Below are positions 47,738 through 58,289 of a DNA stretch of 64,000 bases, one piece after another. The notes below the pieces were generated by a model. It was not told the DNA's origin, searched no databases, and was given only the letters and a program-made list of their open reading frames with translations. This DNA is from Gelatoporia subvermispora B (Eukaryota > Basidiomycota > Agaricomycetes > Polyporales > Gelatoporiaceae). Made by a program: the position numbers and the translations under genes. Position 1 is the stretch's first letter; every line of letters starts with the position of its first letter. Location of the stretch: NCBI GenBank assembly GCA_000320605.2, contig KB445793.1:1005196-1069195 (forward strand). The letters run 5' to 3'.

Positions 47738-47835
47738 GCCAGAGTTCCAGAGCAGAGCGCCAGATGCGCCATCGCATAGATAAGGCAGGGTATATCATGT
47801 AGTGTGGAGAGGACCAGAGCGTGAAGGCAGGACGG

Positions 47836-49236
47836 TCATCCCTCTTTCTCGAGGTCCGTCAGGCCGACAGCCAAGCGCGCTAGCAGCTCGTCCGCGCGAG
47901 GGTTCCGTGGCCACGTCCGTCCATCGCCCTTCCTGCACATAGCTGTCAGAAGGCAGATTGGCTGTACCAAGCAGGTAATGCAACTTACCCTCCACCGCCA
48001 CAGATGAGGCGCACGAGCCAACCGCGCGGACGATCCCACCCGAATACTTGTGCGACGTTACGCCGCCACCCGACGTCGTACAAACGGATCTGCCCATGAG
48101 CATCCTTGAGAAGCCGACGCTGCGGGTGCGAGAGGAACTCGTAAGAGAGGGTATGAGGGCGGGCATTCAAGGGGTTGCCATCGGGCGCGGGCTGTGGTGG
48201 GAGGTATCGGAGCAGGAGGAAGGGCGAGAGATGCTCGAATGTGGTCTGGTTCGTACTGGAATATTGTTAGACTTCTTCAATGCCAGACAGCGATTTGACT
48301 TACATCATAAGATACATGTGGTACATGAAGAACGAGCCGATTACGAGAGCAATGACAGCACCGTAGAAGGTGAGGAAGAGAGCATGCAGCGGCGTCGTTT
48401 CGTCCTGTGGTTACAGGTCAATTATGCGTGGAGATGGAGACTTTCGGGTGAAAGGCTTACAATAGCATATGGATTCGCGAAAGCATAGAGTACAGTATTG
48501 AACGCCAATACTACAACATAGATCGACAACAGTGTAACGCAAAGCAAGAAGTGGACGAAAGCTGTATGCGTTCGGTGTCCGATACATTTGTATCCAAGCC
48601 ACACGCAATGATGATCTGCATCGAAGGCACAACGCTTGAGATCCGTACAACAGACAAAGTCGCCATGTTACATACCGAACTTTAGCACACACCGACCACA
48701 CGCACTGCAGTGATGGGCACGCTCAGGCCGCGGTGCACAGCACTTCCGACACCATCGGCCAGCGGCCTTCTCGCGTTCCATGTCGTCGTCCGCTTCTCCA
48801 GCTAGTAAGGCCTCGGCGAGGCTCATGTCTTCTGTTTCTACTTCGTCGCGTGCCGGTGACGTTACGGGACCGGGATCGCGCGCAAGGATCACGATCAGGG
48901 ACGAGAACATGAGGAATGTCAGAGTGTATGTGACTGCCAGGTGAACCAGGAATCGTATGTGCGAGTGCTGAATGCGCCAAGTGTAGGAGACCAGTAACAG
49001 GAGAAGCGATGGATGCGGCAGAAGCATCAGGAATACCGCCCCTTCCCCGCTGTTAGTAACCGTCTTCGCAACGAACTGAATTATGCAGAACATAACATAC
49101 AGCATAGGGGGATATAATGGTACCACCGCTTGCGGGGTAGGTCATGGCCGTCATCTTCGTCGTCGATGTCTCCGACGAAGCGTCGCACAGGGTCCGTCAG
49201 TCCGATCGAAATGAGAGGTTTGGTCCTCGGCGTCAT
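47836..49236 (-). CDS. DHHC palmitoyltransferase
   Basis: Exons 49236-49097, 49049-48676, 48615-48461, 48404-48304, 48255-47989, 47932-47836 (377 aa). Membrane helices 1-2 (VFLMLLPHPSLLLLLVSY, TYTLTFLMFSSLIVILA) end in ARDPGPV, followed by the cysteine-rich domain RWCRKC...AHHCSACGRCVL and the catalytic DHHCVWLGYKCIG, which an intron splits right before the Asp-His-His-Cys. Helices 3-4 and a TTNQTTFEHL-type motif follow, then a soluble tail. The protein transfers palmitate to Cys of client proteins on Golgi, vacuole or plasma membrane. The intron 1 donor is weak (GTTATG); it was chosen because the next helix then reads in frame. Val replaces the common Pro after DHHC. Confidence 0.87.
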
Positions 49237-50001
49237 GAGATGTGCGGTGAGATTTTAGAGGTTATATACACAGACAGACATGAGGAGCATGCCAGTTGTG
49301 CCGAGATGGTTCAAGAGAGAGAGAGAGGGCTCGTCGTTGTCGTCGATGGCAACGGCAAGACAGCCTCGCGTCCCGGCCGCAGCCGGCAGGCGTCCAAAGT
49401 CGCGCCTAACGTGTCTTTCTCATCTCCTCTTCACCGGCTCCGAGCTCATCCTCATCCCCGCTCCACGACGACCCATTTGTCTCCTGAGCAACCACTCAAG
49501 TTACGGCATGAAACATTCGACACTTTCGTAGTTCCGTCGTCGCCAGCCAGGTTGAAGATTCATGACGCCAGAGTGCTCACGCGCCCTGCGAGCCACCACG
49601 ACAAATACTATTCGGCCGCAAAACATCAGCACATCAGTCCTCGGCTTGCTGTAGGACTTTGTGCGAAAGACCTCGAGCGAGTACTCTTAGTAGAGGTAGG
49701 TCATTATCAATGGGTCCGCTGATATGCCAGTGTTACTCCTGAATTATATGCGCGCTCCGAGGCGGCGTTCCTGCATGTCGTGCCCCAATGGAGTCTCTCA
49801 CGACTCGACATTTGCGGTGACGGACGCCTGAACTCTGATATACCTCATAAGCTTGAGCAGTGTCCTTTGGACCTACTCTGGTCTCTCTGTTGTGTGATCG
49901 AACAAGCAGTTTCTGCACTGATACCCACCCTCCACCTTCTAAATCTCACCTTCTGTCTCTATAACAGCCTCACACTATCCTCTACCTCTGGCGTCTGCAC
50001 G
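49237..50001. other. Divergent region DHHC / F-box
   Basis: No gene recognised. Open frames here are extensions or shadows of the neighbours without motifs. Confidence 0.4.
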
Positions 50002-51438
50002 ATGAATCGGATACCAACTGAAATTCATGCTCTAATCTATTCGCTCGCTTGCACCGACGATGGAACGACAGGCCGGGCTCTCTCCAGTGTCTCGCGACAT
50101 ATTCGTTTTGCATCCGCTCCATTCCGTTTCACCTCGCTATCGGTATCTGGTGTCGAACAGGCGCGTGGCTTCCTGACTCAGTTGAAGCAGTTTGCGCCGT
50201 TCGCTCTTTCACCCTGCCATACATCTCCTGGGGACCATGCGGAAGATAACATCGGTGACGGAAGCTGGGAAACAAAGCGTTGTTCCTATCCCATCCACCA
50301 TCTCTTTCTGTCCACGCGACCTTCATCGCTTGCCGCTGACGAGCGTCCGGTCCATATCACACCTTCAGCAGAATGGGCTGTGTGTCAGGAGGTCATCCTA
50401 CGGTATGCAGCACCTACGCTTCACACGCTCTCCTTCGCATCCTTCGATCTGAATGATGCCGCGTGTATTGGCGGGGTCCTTGCCGTACCTCTGCCCCATC
50501 TGACAGAGCTGACAATCCGTGCGAGGTGCACACCTTCTCAGCTTTGCTCTGCCATCATATCCATCTCTCCACCGCAGCCAGGGTTCGACGCACAAGGTGC
50601 TGTTACGGACCAGGATGACACCGCAGAACATCCCCATTCTCGTCCTCTGCTCCGGCGTGTGCACCTCGCGTCCCCGTTCCACGGCTTCGCCACAGGAACG
50701 AACAGCTTGCATTCACTCCTCCGAACCATCGCTCCCTCGTCCTCTCTTACTCATCTCCGGCTCTCACTCTCCGACATGTGGGGCACCCGCCGCGTCGCCG
50801 AAGTCCTACACGCAGAACTGACCGCGCGGGGCGTGGTGAGCCCCACGCTCGAGCTGGCGCCACTCCCTCGAGACGTCCCAGTCGTCTGGACGGCGAAGGA
50901 GGTGACATGGAATCCCATACTTCCTGGTGCCGACCAGATCCCAGACCCTGCATCCCAACATCCCGCAGCTGAGGCCGCGCAGCCACACGACAGCCTCGAG
51001 CGCTTCGTACTCCAGCCGCCGCCGACGGCACTCACCGATTTCTTCTGCTCGTGCTGCATGGAGCTGCGTGGCGATGTGGACGTGCTGCGAGTGTTCGATG
51101 CGATGGCGCGCGATGCGGACGCGCGTGCCGGCGGGAGAGGGCGCTTTGGCTATGTGCGCGCGAAGCGGGGCGGCTATGGCTATGCAGAGGCGCTGCGTGA
51201 CTGGCGGGAGCGGATCGTAGACGAGGAGGGCTGCTGGATGGATGACGGCGAGCGCGATGCGCTGCAGCGAGGGAAGCGGGAATATAGACAGGAGAATATA
51301 CTCGGGAGAGGCGAAGGAAATGGTAGGGGTTCCGGAGGTGGCCAGCCAGCGAAGGTGAAGAAAGGGAGGAGGCTGACGTGGACTCAAAGAGCGGTAAGGC
51401 TGTTTTCTCAGTCTTCCTCACAGAACAGTACTACCTGA
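50002..51438 (+). CDS. F-box-like protein, single exon
   Basis: 478 aa. The start was set at the ATG of MNRIPTEIHALIYSLAC, an F-box-like opening with SSVSRHIRFASAPFRFTSLSV after it; the frame is open 74 codons further upstream but without motif. The middle has leucine-rich stretches (LPHLTELTIRAR, SSLTHLRLSLSDMW). The C-terminal third has FFCSCCMELRGDVDVLRVFDAMARD and a Gly/Arg-rich basic end. No introns, unlike nearly all neighbours. It belongs to a different subfamily from those at 45.3 and 52.4 kb. Probable SCF substrate adaptor; substrate unknown. Confidence 0.7.
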   Translation: MNRIPTEIHALIYSLACTDDGTTGRALSSVSRHIRFASAPFRFTSLSVSGVEQARGFLTQLKQFAPFALSPCHTSPGDHAEDNIGDGSWETKRCSYPIHHLFLSTRPSSLAADERPVHITPSAEWAVCQEVILRYAAPTLHTLSFASFDLNDAACIGGVLAVPLPHLTELTIRARCTPSQLCSAIISISPPQPGFDAQGAVTDQDDTAEHPHSRPLLRRVHLASPFHGFATGTNSLHSLLRTIAPSSSLTHLRLSLSDMWGTRRVAEVLHAELTARGVVSPTLELAPLPRDVPVVWTAKEVTWNPILPGADQIPDPASQHPAAEAAQPHDSLERFVLQPPPTALTDFFCSCCMELRGDVDVLRVFDAMARDADARAGGRGRFGYVRAKRGGYGYAEALRDWRERIVDEEGCWMDDGERDALQRGKREYRQENILGRGEGNGRGSGGGQPAKVKKGRRLTWTQRAVRLFSQSSSQNSTT

Positions 51439-52006
51439 TTATGGACCTGCGTTGCTATGCACAATCACATACTCATGGACTAGGAATGGACGGATAAGAT
51501 GCGGAGCATATGTAATCTTTGTAATTGTACGTCGGTACTGTTGTGCGAGGAATGTATTGACGGTATTGCTGATATAACACTCGACACGAGGACATACCAT
51601 CCTACTAGAATGACCACCCCCGCATACGATCGCCGTCTAGATTGCGAGTTGCACTCAGCGGTGCTCTCGAGTCCAGCTAGCTCAGACACGGTTTGTCACT
51701 TTCTCATGATGAAAAGTGAGCCCTTTCATCTACCATGCGCCACCTCTCTGATATTGTCGCTCAATGTGTCTCTCAATATCCTCCGGTGCCAAGGATGCGA
51801 CGCAAACTTCATGATATCAGGTTGAATGTCTCGCCGCGAAAGCATCAGATTTGAGTGTCGTCATTCTATGTATCTCGCCCTGAGGTACTATCGTCACTCC
51901 TGCTCTTTATGTGATGTTATCATCATCCGAATCCTCGAGTAACTCCCATTCCATGTCCTCCTCTCCGGGATCCCAATCACGGTATTCAGCGAACTGGAAA
52001 CATAAA
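51439..52006. other. Convergent intergenic gap
   Basis: No feature recognised. Confidence 0.45.
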
Positions 52007-53370
52007 TTACCTCTCCGGGCAAAGAATTGAAGCTGGTGTTCTATCTATGCCGTCACTAATGAGATCTGCGGGCACTCTAACCCACGGAGACAGGAGGGTG
52101 GTAGTGGTTGAAATCGCACAGTTTAACCATTCGACCTGTCTGAAGCTGCTCTGCAGAAGCTCCGTAATTCGAATCCAGTCATCTGACTGTAGGATACCGA
52201 TGTCCTTGATATGAAGCCTGATGTAGAGCACCCTGACGTCGCGCTTGATCTGAGTGAGCCACGAAAACATAGAAGGAAGCGCAGTATCTGGATAGCGCTC
52301 CCAATCCGGGATCAGCTCGACGACGTGGAATTGTATACGAGGATCAAGTCGGTCGAGATAGACTGGCTCCGCTGACGGTCAGCTGACGGTCAGATTGGCC
52401 CGAAGTAGGGTGACTTACGGGCATCATCGTCATCCTCCGGCTCAACATCACTGTACTCGTATTCGAGATGTTTGCTCAACATGAATCGTCTGCGCTTCGT
52501 CCACATCTTTCGAAACTGCGTCCACCGTGTAGTTTTCCCAACACTGAGATCGATCACCGGGGAGCGCTGAGTACCAGCTATGAATACCCGGTGGAAGTCT
52601 GACATAAGTTCCGGGTGCCTCGTAACGCCTATCTCATCGAGAGATGGGGCAGGGTTGTCGACGTTACTAGATGCAGAATGTAGTTCGGGGCGAGTATTGT
52701 ACATCGTTCGTCGGAAGAAGATCTTCCTAAGCTTGGGAAACTCCCCTAGAACCCCGCGCAAGTCGGCCCACGAGTTGAAGCTAATCATGCAAAGCTGCAG
52801 AAATTCGAGCTTCTTGAAATACTGCGCCAGCCGCGGTGTGAAAGTGAACACGCAAGAATCAAGATCAAGATAGGTCACATTGACGAGTTTGGAGAAGAAC
52901 GAATGAACAATTTCTTCGGATGTTGCGTCTTTGCGGATGATTGCGTCTTGTCTTGCAGGGGCACCGGGTCCTTTGGCAGAGCGTTGGAAGACAACAAGTG
53001 GGCGTGGTGTGGTGGTGACGGTCACTTCTTCTGCCGATGAGTCATACCCTATTTCGTCGAAAATGACCTCTATAGTCCGAATATAGGGCGCTATCTCGGG
53101 AACCAGGTGCATGAGAATGAAGAAAGAGTGAAAACGGCCGTATATGTCGCCAAGCTCGTCTACCTCCTCCCATCGGTGATAGCGGACTCGAGGGAGCCAT
53201 CCTCTGCATGTCAACGCAAGCGACGAGAGCAAAGCAGTGGTCCTACGGTTGGGTATGGCGACTTCATCGATGATACGATCGCACAACTCGGGCGGAAGCC
53301 GTGGGCGAGATATCCCAGCTGGAAAGAGATGTGAGCGGAAACTTCTGGCGGAAGACAAGAGGCGGACCAT
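52007..53370 (-). CDS. F-box protein, subfamily 1
   Basis: Exons 53370-52419 and 52371-52007 (438 aa). The F-box-like start is RPRLPPELCDRIIDEV...LALTCRGWLPRVRYHRWEEV, very like the 45.3-kb gene, and exon 1 is exactly the same length (952 nt, phase 1). The body keeps the same landmarks (ASFNSWADLRG-type, HPELMSDFHRVFIAGTQRSPVIDLSVG against TPDLLSNFHKVFLSGTSRSAVIDLDIG). Exon 2 carries a WLTQI...SDDWIRI tail. The 47-bp intron ends in a tandem 11-bp duplication that provides two possible acceptors. Probable SCF adaptor; substrate unknown. Confidence 0.8.
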
Positions 53371-53976
53371 TAATTACGGGAGATTCGATCATGTCTTGAT
53401 CAAAACCCCTCGCCGAAGTATATGAGCCAGGCGGGAGTCCAAGAAATCCACTATATAAGGAGCTGTATAAATTGAGGAGGGATATTCCACCAGATAGGAG
53501 TTATAACAACCACAGTACTTGATCCTGTGTGGAAGAGCTGAGCAGATGGAGCGCATGCTCAGACAAGGACGGGGTGGCTTTTGTGGACACGCATTGCTAG
53601 CCGAATACGCGGCGATCAGAATACGGACTCCGACTCACGGAATTGGAGAGAGGACCAGGAGAAAGCAACCCATATGCAGGGCGACTAGGACTCTTCAGCT
53701 TCGGCATGGCTTGACGTAAAAGTCAGAGAGATGCAAACAAATGGAGGACCAGCATGTACGAACGAGCACCGGTCACGAGATGACTTTGGAGGAGGAGTCT
53801 CGAAAGTGATAAGCGCCGCCCACGATCGCAACGCGCACGCATTCAACGGCGCTGCGGGTCGTACATATCACACACATATCATACATAGATGTTGAAACTT
53901 CGTCTGCTGCCACGTCCGCCGTTTCGAAGGGTTTCCAAACAGACACTCACATCCCCTCACCTGATAACACGCCCAC
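53371..53976. other. Divergent intergenic gap
   Basis: Holds the promoter of the minus-strand F-box gene; otherwise nothing recognised. Confidence 0.4.
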
Positions 53977-55160
53977 ATGGCACTCCAGGATGTTCCCCCC
54001 GAAGTTTGGGAAGCCGTCATTGACGAGCTCTACGACGACCATGAGGCCCACCGTACATGTAGCTTGCTTGGCAGGAAGTGGCTTCCAAGGACGCGCTACT
54101 GGCTATTCCGCCGCATTGACATGGCTTCTTCAATCAAAAATAGCAAGTCCAAACAATGGTTAGGAGCAATGCACAGATCGGACAGTGTATCCTGTCTCTG
54201 CGCGTCCAATGTCGAGAAGACGGTGATGACTGGCTGAGCCCACATGTGAATTTGGTCCCCCCTGTGCTCGCCCGAATGCCGAATATCGAAGAAATAGAAC
54301 TGTGCGGAGCGTACTGGAGGGACCCGGAGGTCCTTCATCCTAGTATGCCACGCCTGTACACCTTGCGACTAGTGGATTGCCTGTGTACATGGGATGCACT
54401 CCGCGCAGGGCTCGAGAACATGCCCCAGCTATAAGAGCTCCATTTCCTTGGCGGAAACCCCATCTTCGCGATAGGTACACGGGACATCCCAGATCCCCTG
54501 CAGCGCGATGCTCTCCCGCATTTGTATGCCGTCGTATTCAACATTGCTACAGCGTCGCTACCTCGCCTAATGACCTCTCTATTCTCCAGCAGGGGTGCAG
54601 CAGGGCTGAGAATACTACACCTCGGCTCTGCATCCCCGATCCCGGCTCGCGACCCGACATGGGGGTGGTTTGACGACGCAGCGCCCACACTCAAGTACCT
54701 TGGGTTCACTGCATACCCAACCTAGGACGGTACGTCGTCTTCGACTCATTTGCTCTTGTTCGGAACTAATATCGCACCACGCAGCTGCCGAGCTGCATCT
54801 CGAGCGATGCACACGCCTGCGCAGGCTAGACCTGTGCATACACAGGGGCAGTGTCGTCATTGTGGACGTGTTGCCCGCATCGCAGCACCACACCTAGCGG
54901 AACTGCGCGTCGCAGCCGGATGGACCTTCTTGTTGACACAGTGAATAAACCTTGCCGCGGTACTGTCTACGCCTAGGTTTGGCACGTTGGAGCGTGTTGA
55001 GTTTCGGATTGCTCCTCAGCCGGGACCCGAGCTGTTTGCAATCCAGGAGCCGTTCATCCGCGCGAGGTTCTCGGACTTGAAGAAACGGTGCAAGGTGGAA
55101 TTCTCCGTTGGCGCCAGCAACCACGTGGAGACGGTTCCCAGAATGCTCAGGTACAAGTAA
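53977..55160 (+). pseudogene. F-box pseudogene, subfamily 2
   Basis: It begins MALQDVPPEVWEAVIDELYDDH...WLPRTRYWLFRRID, an F-box-like head. At about 54158 the frame shifts: the homologous reading (NAQIGQCILSLRVQ) continues in another frame. Next come MPNIEEIELCGAYWR and TLRLVDCLCTWDALRAGLEN, then an in-frame TAA at 54432-54434 where the relative at 61.5 kb has Lys. RGAAGLRILHLGSA, WGWFDDAAPTLKYLGF, an intron-like gap, RCTRLRRLDLCI with later stops, and an FGTLERVEFRI...VETVPRM tail near 54975-55155 follow. At least one frameshift and one nonsense codon disable it. Confidence 0.78.
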
Positions 55161-55234
55161 GCAACTTGCAGAGGAGTAACACAAGCACTGTGTATGATCA
55201 CTACATACGCTTTGACGTCACAATATCATGAGGC

Positions 55235-55515
55235 ATGACGGAGGTCCGCATCGCTGCCCCAGCGATCTCGAATTCGCATTGGATGACTCTCGCCACAACG
55301 CTGTTCACACCTAACTTCGGCGCGCTGGGACACTTTCAAATCCGACTCAAGCCTTAGACGTAGCCCGATCCCTCTGAACATCTCACGGGTGTCATCTAAT
55401 GAAGGAGATTATCAGTAAGTGAGGAACGATGGACTCTGGACATCGCAGTTGGCGCTAGCGACCGCCTCGAGACTATACCCAGAATATAAAGACTCGGTCA
55501 AGCAGCAGTGAAGGC
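55235..55515 (+). pseudogene. C-terminal fragment of subfamily 2 F-box gene
   Basis: It repeats the tail of the pseudogene just upstream: an LFTPNFGALGHFQIRLKP-like segment near 55310 and an IAVGASDRLETIPRI-like segment near 55440-55490, against LSTPRFGTLERVEFRIAP and FSVGASNHVETVPRM. It is broken by stops. This looks like a third, mostly deleted tandem copy. Confidence 0.6.
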
Positions 55516-56082
55516 GGTGTCAGAGTATGTATTATGCCTGTTTGCGATGCTGCTACGTACAAAAAAGACATGTGTCTTCAATTCCCCTTTATTGTGAGCT
55601 GCACGACGCGGGCCCATACGAGCTTGCTAGCACAACCTAGATACCCACATGGTCTAATCCACGTTGGAAGCCTACAAAAATGGTGCCCATGTCTATCCAC
55701 GGAGTATGAACAGAGCGAATTATTCCTACCTCTTCAGTGAGCTTGAGTCAAAGAACGGAAAGGAAAGTGGCTAGTTGCTAGTATATGACCGCGTCCGACG
55801 CGTGTCGTGCGCGCCTGATCAGGGGGCCAGATCTGGACGCGCCGTTCGCGTGCCGAGCTTTCTCTTTGTTGTACGTCGGACATCCGTCGACTCGCACGAG
55901 TTGGCACTCACTAGTGCTCACTGTTCATCATCTTCTCTCTTTCCTCCTACTCCCTGGCCATCCCAGATCTTCGTGATCGAAGTTCTGTCACTGCATCACT
56001 CATGCTACGAGTCCCAACAGCAGCGCCGTAGGTACTTATCTTCTGTAACACTCACAATACTCATCAAGATCCTACTAGGGCC
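55516..56082. other. Upstream region of F-box gene
   Basis: Nothing recognised. Confidence 0.4.
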
Positions 56083-57274
56083 ATGCAGTACCGTTTACCA
56101 CCAGAAATTATCGACGAAGTGATAGACCAGCTTTGTGGCGATTCTAAAAATCTGAAGACATGTGCCTTGGTCTGTAGAGCGTGGCTACCCAGGTCAAGGC
56201 GATGTCTATATCAGCAGGTCATAGTCGGTCCCGACACGAATGTGATACGGCTTCAAGATCTGTTAAAAACCAATCCCAATATTGGTGGTTATATAAAGCA
56301 GCTCAGTATACACGATGATTGTGGCCGACCCAATTTCCAGACTCGGATACAAGCCGTGTCACGCCACACACCTAATCTCAACGAGCTCATACTCATTCGT
56401 GGACCTTACGATGATACCAGGATGCTCCAAAATCTCACTTCACTTCGCATCTTGCGACTCCGTCGATGCCTCATACGAACCCTGGGACTCTTGCGGACAT
56501 GGTTTCGATCTATACCTCAGGTGGAAATAATCGAGCTCGACGAGATCATACTGCTTGGAGACTTGACCAATGCGCATGTGAATAGAAGACAGTCATCAAC
56601 GAACACTCTGCCTCGCTTGTCCCAATTCAAATGCATCACACACCACGCCCTCACATCGTATGCTGTGTCATATGTGTTATCGCAAAGAGGCGGTCTCGGC
56701 CTGAACTGCCTGGAGCTCGGCTTTATTCAACCAGGGCCAACGTGGGCCTGGTTCGAGGGTGCTGCGTCATCTTTGGAACATCTGAGTTTCTTTCGAAATT
56801 CGTCTTCCCCAGGTGAGCTAGTTGTCCGATATGTCCACAGTCCCAACTCACGAAAGCTCGACAGCATGGGATCTTCCACTCAGCGCTTGTACCAATCTTC
56901 GATCTCTCAAAATTGTGGTGCATAAATTCGGGACAGAAGAAAGTTACACTTTTCTCCTACATGCGCTGCAAAAACTATCATCTCCGCAGTTATCGTCCAT
57001 CCACTTGACACTGTACGTGGCGGACTATGACCTGGCTCGTTGTCCGCCCCAGAGCCGACTTGCCTTCGCCATTTTGCTTACATCGTCGAAATTCGCGCCT
57101 CTCAAACGACTCTCACTCGATATGCACCTCTCAGTAAGCAGAAGCCGCCGCGAAAGTTACAGTGCAATGCGCATGCCGGCAGAATTCATAGAGATTCGGG
57201 ATATGTTACGGACCGATCCCGGTACACGGGGGGTGCTGAAATTTTCATATACTTACAGGGTGGAAAAGACGTAA
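56083..57274 (+). CDS. F-box protein, subfamily 3
   Basis: Exons 56083-56812 and 56865-57274 (379 aa). Start MQYRLPPEIIDEVIDQLCGDSKNLKTCALVCRAW...RRCLYQQ gives an F-box-like head at the very N-terminus; the body is leucine-rich (TPNLNELILIRGP, LTSLRILRLRRC, SSLEHLSFFRN, CTNLRSLKIVVHKFG). The 52-bp intron was placed at GTGAGC...GACAG because shorter AG choices break the frame or leave a 28-bp intron. A GTAAGT overlapping the last codons (57271) could open a further exon. Probable SCF adaptor; target unknown. Apparently intact. Confidence 0.75.
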
Positions 57275-58289
57275 GTATAAGGATGGATCATGGCTCGAAG
57301 TGAATACGCAGGGACAAGCGTTGCTCATAACCAGGTGCGTACTTCATTAGCCACGTCAACGTGTACAGGATTTATTCCCGTAAATTGCATTGCCCGGCTC
57401 AACAGTTACTTAACGCTATTCATGCGGGTTGGCGTACTTTTTGTTTTTGGATTTCGTCTCTGAGGATCGAGGTGCACACATGCGGGGTATTGATGTAGTT
57501 ACCGGAGGATAACCAGGAGAGAAAAGTGCTATCTTGTGTCAGAAGGTCATAATATATCAGGGAATTTCGTACCTGCGTTGTGATTCTTCCCCTGCCTCTC
57601 AATCTTCATAGGTCGGTGAGCATATCTCTGTCTCGCATAATGCTTAGCTCATCTGAGAATCGTCTCAGTGTTATAGCGAGATGAGAAACTTTGTCTGCAT
57701 GATCCCGCGAGGTCAGCACCTCTGTGCTCATCGTCACGCGGCTCAATCCTTTGAGCTGCCTCCCACTGTCAAGGCGAATCGGGTGCTCCGCTGTCTTAGT
57801 AACTTTTTCCTGGAGATCCTGGACACCTGATCGCTTGCTCCCGTACCCTGTCCTCAGTTGACAGTTTGTCTTCGCTCAGTTTCTGGTATGTACGTAGACG
57901 CGCATGAACACCTCGATAGTTGACGGGGTAAGCAAGGAAGCGCTCAGTAAGACTTTCAACATCTCCCGGTACGTCCCTCTCCCTCCAGGATGATCACAGC
58001 GTAACAATCCCTACATCTCTGTCATCATAGAACCTGTCCGAGCAATCTGTAAGCGTTGCATCAGTCTGCCATGTGCCGTTCAATCTCTGCATGCTACGTC
58101 ATGCAACCTCGTGGATGGCGCAAGGCCTGCATCGGAGTATGCTGTCTACCATTGGATCTGGTAGGACCGTTGCTACCATACGCGCAGGTATAGTATATGT
58201 CGGCAACAAAGGGTCGAGGACACCTTCTCGACCTGGTCAACCTCGCTACTAGCCACTCTACGCAGCTGTGACCCATTCGCTAGCGAAAT
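57275..58289. other. 1-kb gap before HET gene
   Basis: No gene or repeat recognised. Confidence 0.4.

Larger units (their letters stand above)
46725..47835. other. Convergent intergenic region with TA repeats
   Basis: No gene recognised in 1.1 kb between the 3' ends of the F-box and DHHC genes. Two TA microsatellites are present (47199-47212 and 47719-47737). Confidence 0.45.

Noticed and set aside
49780..50001. Upstream extension of the single-exon F-box ORF
   Set aside because: The F-box head starts at the ATG at 50002; the extension shows no motif.
56813..56840. 28-bp intron in the 56-kb F-box gene
   Set aside because: Below any plausible intron size; the acceptor at 56863-56864 gives 52 bp and keeps frame.
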